DNA of 64,000 nt from JAVJSD01 sp040219575 (GTDB taxonomy: Bacteria; Planctomycetota; Planctomycetia; Pirellulales; Pirellulaceae). The notes below the pieces were generated by a model. That model worked only from the letters and a program-made list of their open reading frames with translations, was not told the DNA's origin and made no database searches. The first letter of the stretch is position 1. Every line of letters begins with the position of its first letter. Positions 8,948 through 17,582 of the stretch are shown here, piece after piece. The stretch is taken from assembly GCA_040219575.1 (NCBI GenBank), contig JAVJSD010000062.1, forward strand, positions 1 through 64,000, written 5' to 3'. A program made the position numbers and the translations under genes.

Positions 8948-10057
8948 CTACGAATTAAGCACCTTGAGGTCGACGAATCGCTTGCCGCCGTGGGGAGCGG
9001 CCATGGGAGCGTCGGCCGGCGTTTCCGGTTCGGCCGGTGAGGCCCAGGGGCCGAGCAGCGTGAGACGCACCGTGGCGAGGAAACCGCGCAGCGAGCCGAA
9101 GGTGTGCTCCACGGCGGTCGGCTCGTAGCCGGAGTGGACCATGCAGTCGGTGCACTTGGGGTTGCCGCTGTTGTGGCCGTAGTCGCTCCACGAGGTGCTG
9201 TCGAGCAGTTCCTGGAAGGAGCCGCAGTAGCCCTCGTCGAGCAGGTAGCACGGCCTCTGCCAGCCGAACACGTTGTAGGTGGGATTGCCCCACGGCGTGC
9301 ACTCCAGCTCCCAGTTGCCTTTGAGAAACTCCAAGAACAACGGTGTCTGGTTGAATCGCCAGGCGCGCTTGGCGCCGTCGAGCAGGCGGGCGAACAACTG
9401 ACGCGTCTGCCGGCGATGCAGGAAGTGCTCCTGGTCGGGCGCCTTTTCGTACGGGTAGCCCGGCGAGATCATCATCCCTTCCACGCCGAGCTCCGTCATC
9501 TCGTCGAAGTGGGTCCGCATCCGCTCGGGATCGGCGCCGAGGAACAGCGTGGTGTTGGTGGTTACGCGAAAGCCGCGCCGCCGCGCCTCGCGAATCGCGT
9601 CGACGGCGATGTCGTAGGTCCCCTCGCGGCAGACCGCCTCGTCGTGCTCTTTGCGCGGGCCGTCGACATGCACCGAAAACGCCAGGTACTTCGACGGTTG
9701 AAAGCGGTCGAGCGACTCGACGAGCTTGAGGGCGTTGGTGCAGAGATAGATGTACTTCTTCCGCGCGACGAGTCCGGCCACGATCTCGTCGATCTGCGGA
9801 TGCAGCAGCGGTTCGCCGCCGGGGATCGAAACCATCGGCGCGCCGCACTCTTCGACGGCGGCGAAGCACTGCTCGGGCGAAAGGTTCTGTCGCAGCACCT
9901 CGGCCGGATGCTGAATCTTGCCGCAGCCGGCGCAGGCCAGGTTGCAGCGAAACAGCGGCTCGAGCATGAGCACCAGGGGGTACCGCTTCACGCGGCGGAG
10001 CTTCTTGCCCAGCACGTAGGTCGCCACGGTGGTCATCTGCGAAATCGGAACGCCCAT
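8948..10057 (-). CDS. hpnH: Adenosyl-hopene transferase HpnH (radical SAM)
   Basis: A 369-residue radical SAM enzyme with the cluster motif C-x3-C-x2-C at C38, C42 and C45 (FRCNLACAGC), then SIPGGEPLLHPQ. HpnH joins the 5'-deoxyadenosyl group of SAM to diploptene, giving adenosylhopane, the first step of extended C35 hopanoids. The N-terminus MGVPISQMTTVATYVLGKKL and the C-terminal block CTDCMVHSGYEPTAVEHTF are HpnH hallmarks. Its ATG overlaps the TGA of the upstream shc gene (TGATG), implying translational coupling. It is cytoplasmic at the membrane face. Confidence in the family is high. Confidence 0.95.
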   Translation of the reverse strand: MGVPISQMTTVATYVLGKKLRRVKRYPLVLMLEPLFRCNLACAGCGKIQHPAEVLRQNLSPEQCFAAVEECGAPMVSIPGGEPLLHPQIDEIVAGLVARKKYIYLCTNALKLVESLDRFQPSKYLAFSVHVDGPRKEHDEAVCREGTYDIAVDAIREARRRGFRVTTNTTLFLGADPERMRTHFDEMTELGVEGMMISPGYPYEKAPDQEHFLHRRQTRQLFARLLDGAKRAWRFNQTPLFLEFLKGNWELECTPWGNPTYNVFGWQRPCYLLDEGYCGSFQELLDSTSWSDYGHNSGNPKCTDCMVHSGYEPTAVEHTFGSLRGFLATVRLTLLGPWASPAEPETPADAPMAAPHGGKRFVDLKVLNS

Positions 10058-12156
10058 CAGGACTCCCTTCGTCGCCCGAGATCGCGCCAAGTCGCCAGCG
10101 CCAGCAGGGGGAAGTAGATCGGATACATGTGGTAACGCAGATAGAACACGCGGGGAAATCCCGTGCCGGTGAACTCCGTCTCTTGCCAGCCGCCGTCGTC
10201 CTGTTGGGTGTCGATGAGGTAGCGCGCGCCTCGCTCGACCGCCACGTCGTGATGCCGTCCGGCCGCCATCAGGCCCAACAGCGCCCAAGCCGTCTGCGAG
10301 GCGGTCGGCACGCCCTGTCCTCGTAGCGTGGGATCGGCGTAGCTGTCGGCCGACTCGCCCCAACCGCCGCAGGGCTGTTGGCAGCGGACCAGCCAATCGG
10401 CGCCGCGAACCATCGCTTCATCATCCACCGCCACACCCGCCGCCCGCAACCCCACCAGCACCTGCCACGTACCGTAGATGTAATTCACGCCCCAGCGGCC
10501 GAACCAGGCGCCGTCTTCTTCCTGATGCTGGCGGAGATACGCCAGCGACCGCTCGACCGCCGGATGACCCTGGCGGATGTCGTGCGGGGCCAAGGCTTCC
10601 AGCGCCCGGGCCGTAATGTCGGGCCAACTGGGGTCGATCATGGCGTTGTGATCGGCGAACGGCACGTAACAAAGGAATTCGGCGTCGTTGTCCTTGTCGA
10701 ACGCGCCCCAACCGCCGTCGGAGTTCTGCATCGCCAGGATCCATTGCAGCCCGCGTCGGCAGGCGGCGTGATACGCCTCGGCCGTCGGCGGCGCATCGTG
10801 CTTCGCGCTGATCGCGGCCGCCTGACGCCGCGCCTCTTCGGGCGAGTCGGCCTTCGACTGGGAAACCCCGAGCGATCCCGTGCAGCCGCACTCGTCGAGC
10901 GCCATCATGACCATGATGGTGTCGTCGACATCGGGATAGAACTCGTTGTTGTATTCGAAGTACCAGCCGGCCGGCTCGGCCTTGACCTTCAGCGACCAGT
11001 CGCCCGGGCGGCGGACTTCCTTCTCCAGCAACCAGCGGCAGGCGCGGTCGATCGCCTTGTCGCCCTGGCGGCGACCGGCGGAGGCCAGGGCCCGCAACGA
11101 GATGGCGGTGTCCCACACCGGCGACTTGCACGGCTGCAGGCGAAGCGTCGTCTCGCCCTGTTCGTTCTCGCCCGCCAGGTGCAGGGCTTCGAGTTCGTCG
11201 AGACACGACCGCACCTCGGGGCTGTCGTCGTCGTAACCCAGGCATTTCAACGCCACCACGCACCAGATGATCGGCGGGAAGATGGCGCCCAGCCCGTCGC
11301 TTTGCTCGAAGCGATCCAGCATCCACGCCTTCGCCACGGCCAGCGCGCGGCGCCGCAGGGGCCGTAGTCGCAGCGATTCGCACGTCTTCAACGTCCTGTC
11401 CAGCGTGCGGAAGAAACGCTCCCAGGTGAACAGTCCGCCGCTCGACTTGAGTCCCGGGCAACGCAGCGGCGGCCACTCTTCGGGCGGCTTGATGAACAGT
11501 TCCTCGATGCCGAGTTCGGGCGGAAGCCTGCGCACCGGCTTGGAGGCCCACATGATCGCCAGCGGCACGAGAATGGTCCGCGACCAGGAGCTGATCTGGT
11601 AGATGTTGACGGGAAACCAATCCGGCAGCAACACGGCCTCGGGCGGCACGGCGGGGCAGTGATCGTACGAGATTTGCCCCAGCAGCGCGAGGTAAAAGCG
11701 GGTGAAGCTGTTGACGGCGTCGGCGCCGCCGTGGGCGAGGATCGCGCGGCGAGCGCGCTGCATCGGCTCCGACGCGGCGTCGTGTCCGTTCAACTTCAGC
11801 GCGAAGTAGGCTTTCACGCTGCCGCTGATCTCGACGTCGCCGCCGGGATACATCGCCCAGCCGCCGTCGGGGCGTTGCTGCTGGAGAATGTACCGCGCGG
11901 CGCGGTGCGCAATGTCGGAGTTTTCGCGCCCCATCCAGGCCAACAGCAGGATGTATTCGCTCTCCAGGATCGTGTCGCCTTCCAACTCGCCGCACCAGTG
12001 GCCGTCGGCGTGCTGGCTTTCGACAAGCCACTGGCAAGTGCGGTCGATGGCGGCGTCCAGAGACTCCGCCAACTCGCCATCGGCCGGTGAGCGGCGCTGA
12101 GCGGTCGTAGCGGAGCGGGACGACGGCGGGGCGAGGGCGTCCTGGGGGTTGGTCAC
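10057..12156 (-). CDS. shc: Squalene-hopene cyclase
   Basis: A 699-residue class II triterpene cyclase that converts squalene to hopene/hopanol at the inner membrane. The catalytic DVDDT motif is at about 408-412 (EFYPDVDDTIMVMMALDE). Several QW repeats are visible (QQQRPDGGWAMYPGGD, MQNSDGGWGAFDKDND, QQPCGGWGESADSY, QQDDGGWQETEF). After the DVDD block there is an insert of about 45 mostly charged and alanine-rich residues (SKADSPEEARRQAAAISAKH) not found in the shorter proteobacterial enzymes. The start is a GTG at 12156 with a GGAG about 11 bases before it. It forms a two-gene operon with hpnH. Confidence 0.96.
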   Translation of the reverse strand: MTNPQDALAPPSSRSATTAQRRSPADGELAESLDAAIDRTCQWLVESQHADGHWCGELEGDTILESEYILLLAWMGRENSDIAHRAARYILQQQRPDGGWAMYPGGDVEISGSVKAYFALKLNGHDAASEPMQRARRAILAHGGADAVNSFTRFYLALLGQISYDHCPAVPPEAVLLPDWFPVNIYQISSWSRTILVPLAIMWASKPVRRLPPELGIEELFIKPPEEWPPLRCPGLKSSGGLFTWERFFRTLDRTLKTCESLRLRPLRRRALAVAKAWMLDRFEQSDGLGAIFPPIIWCVVALKCLGYDDDSPEVRSCLDELEALHLAGENEQGETTLRLQPCKSPVWDTAISLRALASAGRRQGDKAIDRACRWLLEKEVRRPGDWSLKVKAEPAGWYFEYNNEFYPDVDDTIMVMMALDECGCTGSLGVSQSKADSPEEARRQAAAISAKHDAPPTAEAYHAACRRGLQWILAMQNSDGGWGAFDKDNDAEFLCYVPFADHNAMIDPSWPDITARALEALAPHDIRQGHPAVERSLAYLRQHQEEDGAWFGRWGVNYIYGTWQVLVGLRAAGVAVDDEAMVRGADWLVRCQQPCGGWGESADSYADPTLRGQGVPTASQTAWALLGLMAAGRHHDVAVERGARYLIDTQQDDGGWQETEFTGTGFPRVFYLRYHMYPIYFPLLALATWRDLGRRRES

Positions 12157-12343
12157 GGTGCAGCTGACTCCGTTGGTCGGTCGTCCTTGACGCGACTCCG
12201 TCGCGCGAATGGAGCGTTAACTTAGGCAATCCGGGACATTGGTTCAAGGTCGATGGTGAGCTATCATTGCGGTACACACCATGGCCAGGTCGGACTCCGC
12301 GGTCCGCCCATCCCAATCGTTCCCACCCCCACAACCCTCCCCC

Positions 12344-13360
12344 ATGGCCGACAACACCCCCCTGCGTGGCATCTTCACCCCGAACATCGTGCCGCTGGAT
12401 CGCCATGGGGAGATCAACGAGCCCGAACTGCGGCGGTACGTCGACTGGCTGATCGAGCGGGGCGTGCACGGATTGTACCCCAACGGCTCGACCGGCGAGT
12501 TCACGCGCTTCACCGCCGACGAGCGACGCCGCATCATCGAGATCATGGTCGATCAGACGGCCGGCCGCGTGCCGATCCTGGCCGGGGCCGCCGAGGCCAA
12601 CACCCGCGAGACGATCAAGGCTTGCGAGTACTACCACGAACTCGGCGTGCGGGCGGTGGCCATCGTGTCGCCGTTTTATTACAAACTCAGCCCCGACGGC
12701 GTGTACGCGTACTTCAAGGAGATCGCCCAGAATTCGCCGGTCGATGTGACGCTGTACAACATCCCGCTGTTCGCCTCGCCCATCGACGTGCCGACCGTGC
12801 AGCGATTGTCGGAGGAGTGCGAGCGGGTGGCGGCGATCAAGGACTCCTCGGGCGACCTGCCGCACATGATGCGGATGATCGCCGCGGTGCGGCCGAACCG
12901 GCCCGACTTTTACTTCCTCACCGGGTGGGACGCCGCCCTGATGCCGCTGATGCTGATCGGCTGCGACGGCGGCACGAACGCCACCAGCGGCGTGGTGCCG
13001 GAGATCACCCGCAAACTGTACGAACTCACCCTCGCAAGGCAGCTCGACGAGGCCCGCGAGCTGCAATACCGCCTGCTGACGCTGTTCGACGGCATGCTGT
13101 TCACGGCCGAGTTTCCCAACGGCTTTCGCGAGGCGATCAAGCTTCGCGGCATCGACGCCGGCGAGGGACGTCAGCCGCAATCGGCGGTGCAGCAACTGGC
13201 GCTCGACGAGTTGCGGCAGCAGCTTCAGTGTCTGCTCGCCGCGGAAGGCTATACGGATCAGCCCGTGGGCGGCTGTCCGGTCGGAGAGAGCGTCGACCCC
13301 GAACAGATCGCGCGCATCGTGCAGGGCGTGGTCGGCGAACTGAAGAAACGCGGCTTCTAG
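12344..13360 (+). CDS. DHDPS/NAL-family aldolase with a C-terminal helical tail
   Basis: A 338-residue class I aldolase of the dihydrodipicolinate synthase/N-acetylneuraminate lyase superfamily. The Schiff-base lysine is K166 (VAAIKDSSGD), the catalytic tyrosine is Y138 (VTLYNIP), and the GSTGEF loop for the keto-acid carboxylate is present. Usual length is near 295 residues; this protein has about 40 extra at the end, with a Gly/Cys/Pro linker (GGCPVGESVDP) and an amphipathic helix EQIARIVQGVVGELKKRGF. That end resembles encapsulation peptides of microcompartment cargo. The true substrate is unknown; the active site alone does not separate dapA, nanA or other keto-acid lyases. Divergent from shc. 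Confidence 0.85.
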   Translation: MADNTPLRGIFTPNIVPLDRHGEINEPELRRYVDWLIERGVHGLYPNGSTGEFTRFTADERRRIIEIMVDQTAGRVPILAGAAEANTRETIKACEYYHELGVRAVAIVSPFYYKLSPDGVYAYFKEIAQNSPVDVTLYNIPLFASPIDVPTVQRLSEECERVAAIKDSSGDLPHMMRMIAAVRPNRPDFYFLTGWDAALMPLMLIGCDGGTNATSGVVPEITRKLYELTLARQLDEARELQYRLLTLFDGMLFTAEFPNGFREAIKLRGIDAGEGRQPQSAVQQLALDELRQQLQCLLAAEGYTDQPVGGCPVGESVDPEQIARIVQGVVGELKKRGF

Positions 13361-13437
13361 CTTAGCTCCGCCTGAAAACGCAAAGGCGGCGAATCGATTG
13401 GCAGCACAACTCGTGAGAGTTCCGTTTCTCCTTTGCC

Positions 13438-13463
13438 GTCGGAAGTCTCACGACTTCCGCTAC
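13438..13463. repeat. GTAG palindrome, family B
   Basis: Read on the minus strand, this is GTAGCGGAAGTCGTGAGACT followed by TCCGAC. It lies between the convergent aldolase and potassium-channel genes. A degenerate opposite arm (ACTCGTGAGAGTTCCG) is at about 13410-13426, so the pair may form a BIME-like unit. Other copies are at 51937-51962, 63857-63883 and 63908-63933. Confidence 0.75.
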
Positions 13464-13504
13464 GAAGGTTCCGGACAGGGCCAATCGTCGGCGCCGGTTG
13501 ATCC

Positions 13505-14236
13505 TTACCCGCGGTTATCCTTTCCGGCGATATACGAACCGACGAGCCTGGCCACGAGCACGGCCAGGTACAATTGGCCCATGATCGCCTCGACGACGGC
13601 CAACATGCGCGCGGCCGCCGAGGTGGGCGTGATGTCTCCGTAGCCGAGCGTGGTCAGCGTGACGAAACTGAAGTAGAGCGCGGTGACCGTCTCGCTCGCG
13701 CCGAAGCGGATCGTGCCTCCGGTGGAGACCACCGACGGCAGATCGGAAAACGACAGCGGATCGACCACCGACAACAGCGAGAACACGATCGCCCAGGCCA
13801 CGCCCAGCAGCAGGTAGACGCATAGCGAGCAGCAGATCATGTTGACGTCGACGCGCTGCTGCCGAAACATCCACTGCAGCATCATGGCGATCACATAGAT
13901 CATGAATGCGATGCTGAGCACGTAGTCGACGATCAGCGATTCCTTGCGATGCCAGATCACGTCGACGAGCTGCGACAGCAGCACCGGCGCGATGAGCGCC
14001 AGGCCGATGGTTACGCTTCGCCGACTTCCGCTGATCGCGAACACCGCCGACAGCAGCATGGCGAAGAACGCCACGGTGGTGGAAAGAGAAACGAGCCAAT
14101 CGGGCAACCGGGGACTTAAGATGTTCAAGATCGGCGCCGCCACCATCAGTACGGTGATCATCGCCAGCAGGACGGCGAAGCGAGGCAGCGGTGGACTCGC
14201 CGGCGACGCGTTGGACCTGATCTTTCGTTTGGACAT
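13505..14236 (-). CDS. Two-pore-segment potassium channel protein
   Basis: A 243-residue membrane protein. Five to six hydrophobic segments are visible, and the last pair encloses the potassium selectivity filter TLGYGD at about 196-201 (FVTLTTLGYGDITP). This is the Ion_trans_2 architecture, usually a homotetramer. No RCK/TrkA-N regulatory domain follows; the protein ends soon after the final helix (SYIAGKDNRG). ATG at 14236 is preferred over the TTG at 14269. It runs convergent to the aldolase gene and lies downstream of the RND genes, but about 100 bases separate them. Confidence 0.88.
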   Translation of the reverse strand: MSKRKIRSNASPASPPLPRFAVLLAMITVLMVAAPILNILSPRLPDWLVSLSTTVAFFAMLLSAVFAISGSRRSVTIGLALIAPVLLSQLVDVIWHRKESLIVDYVLSIAFMIYVIAMMLQWMFRQQRVDVNMICCSLCVYLLLGVAWAIVFSLLSVVDPLSFSDLPSVVSTGGTIRFGASETVTALYFSFVTLTTLGYGDITPTSAAARMLAVVEAIMGQLYLAVLVARLVGSYIAGKDNRG

Positions 14237-14336
14237 CCCCTGACGACTCCACGGCAAAAGCGACGGCAAAGCCGTCGGCTTGGGAGAGCGTCACCCGATC
14301 CGCCAAGCCGCGTCACCTGCCTACGTGCTCACCTAC

Positions 14337-17300
14337 TCACTTCTTCCCATCCTTCACTGGCGCCGCGTCGGCCGGCTCCACCTTGCCGAACACTTCGGCC
14401 AGTCCCTGAAACAGCACGAAGAAGGAAGGCACGAACATCAGGCAGAAGAACGTGGCCGCGATCATGCCGCCGACCACCGCGTTGCCGACCGCCTGCCGAC
14501 TCGCCGCGCCGGCGCCGGCCGCCACCAGCAGCGGCAGGAAGCCAAGGATCGAGGAGAAGGCCGTCATCAAGATGGCGCGAAATCGCAGCGCCGCCGCCTG
14601 CGAGGCCGATTCGAAAATCGACAGTCCCTGGCGGCGCTGCTCCATGGCGAATTCGACGATCAAGATCGCGTTCTTGCTGGCCAGCGCCACCAACAGCACC
14701 AGGCCGATCTGCGAGTAGGTGTTCAGGTCCATGCCGCGGACCATCAGCATGATCACCACGCCCAACGCCGCCAGCGGCACCACCGCGATCACCGCCGCCG
14801 GGCTGGTCAGGCTTTCGTACTGAAACGCCAGCACCAGAAACACCAGCAACACCGCCAGAAAGAGAATCAACGCCTGCCCGCCGCCGGCCGCCTTCTCCTG
14901 ATACGACATGCCGGTCCATTCGTAGCCCATGGTGTCGGGCAACTGGCTGTCGGCCATCTCCTCCATAATCTGCAGTGCTTCTCCGCTGCTGAACCCTGGC
15001 GCCGGGCCGCCGTTGACCGTCACGGACGGAAACATCTTGTAGCGGCGGATGCTCGACGGAGCGAACGTCTCCTGCACGTCGAGGACCGATTCGATCGGCA
15101 CCATCTCCCCTTCGGCGTTGCGAACCTTGAGCCGTTCGATCGCTTCCGGGGTGGCGCGGAACTGCTGGTCCGCCTGCACACGGACCTGGTAGGTGCGGTT
15201 GTTGAGCGTGAAATCGTTGATATAGGCCGAGCCGAGATAGGTCTGCAGCGTACCGAACACCGCGGTCAGGGGCAGGTCGAGGGAGCTGACTTTCGTGCGG
15301 TCGACATCCGCATAAAGTTGGGGGACGCTGGCGCGGAAGGTGGTGTTCATTCCCGTCAGGGCGGTCTGGCCTTCGCCCGCGACAATCATCTCCTGCGTGA
15401 CGCCCTGCAGCGCGTCGAAACCCGCACCGCCGCGGTCCTGCACCTCCATCTGGAAACCACCGGCGCTGCCCAGTCCGTCGATCGGCGGCGGCCCGAATGG
15501 AAACACGATCGCCTGGTCGATCTTTTTGAATTCAGCTTTCAAATGGGCGAGCATGCCCACTGCCTGCAGCTGTGGCGATTGCCGCTCTTCCCAGGGTTCG
15601 AGCACGACCACCACCAGCCCCACGTTCGAACCGCTGCTGCTGCTGAGCAGGGAGTAGCCGCTGACCACGATCCGACTGGAAACGCCCGGCGTCTTCCGCA
15701 GGATTTCGTCGACCTGCCCCATGACCGCTTGCGTCCGCTCCTGCGACGACGCATCGGGAAGTTGCACATTCACGAACAGGTAACCCTGGTCCTCGTCGGG
15801 GACGAAGCCGGTCGGCAATCGGCTGAGCCCCACGCCGGTCAGCGCGACGAGAACGGCAAACAGGATCATCACGATCACCACCCGCCGCACCATCACGCTC
15901 ATCGCGAAGCCGTATTTGCCCGTGAAGAAGTCGAATCCGCTGTTGAACCAGCCGAAGACGGTGTTCCGCATCCAGCTGTCCTTGGTGGGCCGCAAGATCA
16001 TGCCGCACAGGGCGGGGCTCATCGTCAGGGCGTTGATCGTGCTGATGATCACGGCGGCGGAAATCGTCAGCGCGAACTGCCGATAGAGTTGCCCCGTGAT
16101 GCCCGGCATGAACGTCGTCGGCACGAACACGGCCAGCAGCACCAGCGAGGTGGCGATCACCGGTCCGCTGATTTCCTCCATGGCCCGCACCGCCGCCTCC
16201 TTGGGCGGCAGCCCGTCGTCGATGTGCCGCGAACAGTTCTCGACCACCACGATGGCGTCGTCGACCACGATCCCGATGGCCAGCACGATGCCGAACAGCG
16301 AGAGCATATTGATCGAAAAGCCCATCGCCTGCATGCAGGCGAAGGTGCCGATCAGCGAGACGGGAATGGCCACCACCGGCACCAGCGTCGACCGCCAGTC
16401 CTGCAGGAAGATGAAGATCACCAGCACCACGAGGGCGACGGCGATGAAGATCGTTTCATAAACTTCCTGCACCGAGGCGGTCACGAACAGCGTGGTGTCG
16501 AAGGGGATTTCGTACTCGGCGCCGCGCAGCCAGGTCCCCTCCGCGGACATCGCCTTCATCTCCGCGCGGACCTTGTCCGCCACCTGCAGCGCGTTGGCGC
16601 CCGGCAACTGGTAGACCGCGATGGCGGTGCACGACTGTCCGTTGTATTCCGCGTTGTACAGGTAGTCCTTGGCGCCGAGTTCGATGTGGGCGACGTCCTT
16701 GAGTCGGACGATGCGCCCCTGCTGACTGCGGACGACGATATTGCCGAACTCCTCCTCCGTCTTCAGCCGCCCCTGGGCGCTGATGGTGTATTGAAACGCC
16801 TGTCCCCGCGGCGCCGGTGGGGCGCCGATCTGGCCGGCGGCCACCTGCACATTCTGTTCGCGAATGGCCTGCGCCACCTCGTCGGTCGTCATCTGCAGCG
16901 AATCGAGCCGCTCGGAGTCCAGCCACACGCGCATGCTGTAGTCGCCGGCGCCGAAGACCTGCACGAAGCCCACTCCCTCGATGCGGCTCAGCCGATCGCG
17001 AATGTCGAGCGCGTAGTTGCTCAGCGTCAGGCTGTCGTAGCGGTTGTCCGAGGAATAGAGTGTGATGAATTGCAAAATCTGCGTCGACTGCTTGCGGGTG
17101 GTCACGCCCTGGCGGCGGACCTCCTCGGGCAACTTGGACTGGGCGACCGACACGCGGTTCTGCACCAGCACGGTCGCCATGTCGAGGTCGGTGCCGATGT
17201 CGAACGTGACCGTCAAGTTGTAGGACCCGTCGGCGCCGCAGGTAGACGACATGTAGATCATGTCCTCCACGCCGTTGACCTCCGTTTCGATCGGCGTGGC

Positions 17301-17486
17301 GACCGTCTCCGCCACCACCTGGGCGTTGGCCCCCGGGTAAAAGCACTGCACCTGCACGGTGGGAGGCGCGATCTCCGGGTTCTTCGAGACCGGCAGCGCC
17401 CCGAAAGAAACGACGCCCGCGATCACGATCACGACCGAAATGACCGAAGCGGCGATCGGGTGGTGGATGAAGAAGCGAGAAAGCAT
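14337..17486 (-). CDS. RND multidrug efflux transporter, AcrB/HAE1 type
   Basis: A full-length 1049-residue inner-membrane RND pump. The first helix block MLSRFFIHHPIAASVISVVI is typical. TM4 carries the paired aspartates of proton transfer (GIVVDDAIVVVEN) and TM10 the partner lysine (VALASKNAILIVEF). Two large periplasmic loops and twelve TM segments are implied. HAE1 pumps export hydrophobic and amphiphilic compounds by proton antiport. The upstream adaptor gene ends 81 bases before its start on the same strand. No outer-membrane TolC partner or regulator is adjacent, so those must be elsewhere. Confidence 0.96.
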   Translation of the reverse strand: MLSRFFIHHPIAASVISVVIVIAGVVSFGALPVSKNPEIAPPTVQVQCFYPGANAQVVAETVATPIETEVNGVEDMIYMSSTCGADGSYNLTVTFDIGTDLDMATVLVQNRVSVAQSKLPEEVRRQGVTTRKQSTQILQFITLYSSDNRYDSLTLSNYALDIRDRLSRIEGVGFVQVFGAGDYSMRVWLDSERLDSLQMTTDEVAQAIREQNVQVAAGQIGAPPAPRGQAFQYTISAQGRLKTEEEFGNIVVRSQQGRIVRLKDVAHIELGAKDYLYNAEYNGQSCTAIAVYQLPGANALQVADKVRAEMKAMSAEGTWLRGAEYEIPFDTTLFVTASVQEVYETIFIAVALVVLVIFIFLQDWRSTLVPVVAIPVSLIGTFACMQAMGFSINMLSLFGIVLAIGIVVDDAIVVVENCSRHIDDGLPPKEAAVRAMEEISGPVIATSLVLLAVFVPTTFMPGITGQLYRQFALTISAAVIISTINALTMSPALCGMILRPTKDSWMRNTVFGWFNSGFDFFTGKYGFAMSVMVRRVVIVMILFAVLVALTGVGLSRLPTGFVPDEDQGYLFVNVQLPDASSQERTQAVMGQVDEILRKTPGVSSRIVVSGYSLLSSSSGSNVGLVVVVLEPWEERQSPQLQAVGMLAHLKAEFKKIDQAIVFPFGPPPIDGLGSAGGFQMEVQDRGGAGFDALQGVTQEMIVAGEGQTALTGMNTTFRASVPQLYADVDRTKVSSLDLPLTAVFGTLQTYLGSAYINDFTLNNRTYQVRVQADQQFRATPEAIERLKVRNAEGEMVPIESVLDVQETFAPSSIRRYKMFPSVTVNGGPAPGFSSGEALQIMEEMADSQLPDTMGYEWTGMSYQEKAAGGGQALILFLAVLLVFLVLAFQYESLTSPAAVIAVVPLAALGVVIMLMVRGMDLNTYSQIGLVLLVALASKNAILIVEFAMEQRRQGLSIFESASQAAALRFRAILMTAFSSILGFLPLLVAAGAGAASRQAVGNAVVGGMIAATFFCLMFVPSFFVLFQGLAEVFGKVEPADAAPVKDGKK

Positions 17487-17550
17487 CTTGGGCGACCTGG
17501 GAGAACGGTGTTGACGGGCGGCGGTTGGTGAGTCGGGACAGGTCCGTCTC

Positions 17551-17582
17551 GATCATTCCTGACTCGATCATTCCTGACTCGG
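17551..17582. repeat. 15-bp tandem duplication at the adaptor gene end
   Basis: The unit GATCATTCCTGACTC occurs twice in a row across the stop codon region of the RND adaptor gene. It duplicates the last codons and the region just past the stop. Confidence 0.75.

Noticed and set aside
10421..13195. Minus-strand frame of 924 codons across shc and the aldolase gene
   Set aside because: It covers two well-supported genes, shc in a different frame and the aldolase on the opposite strand, and its Arg-rich content is a shadow of GC-rich coding sequence.
14280..17531. Long plus-strand open frame (1083 codons) opposite the RND pump
   Set aside because: Antisense to a complete AcrB-type protein with its TM motifs; the His/Arg-rich translation has no domain features.
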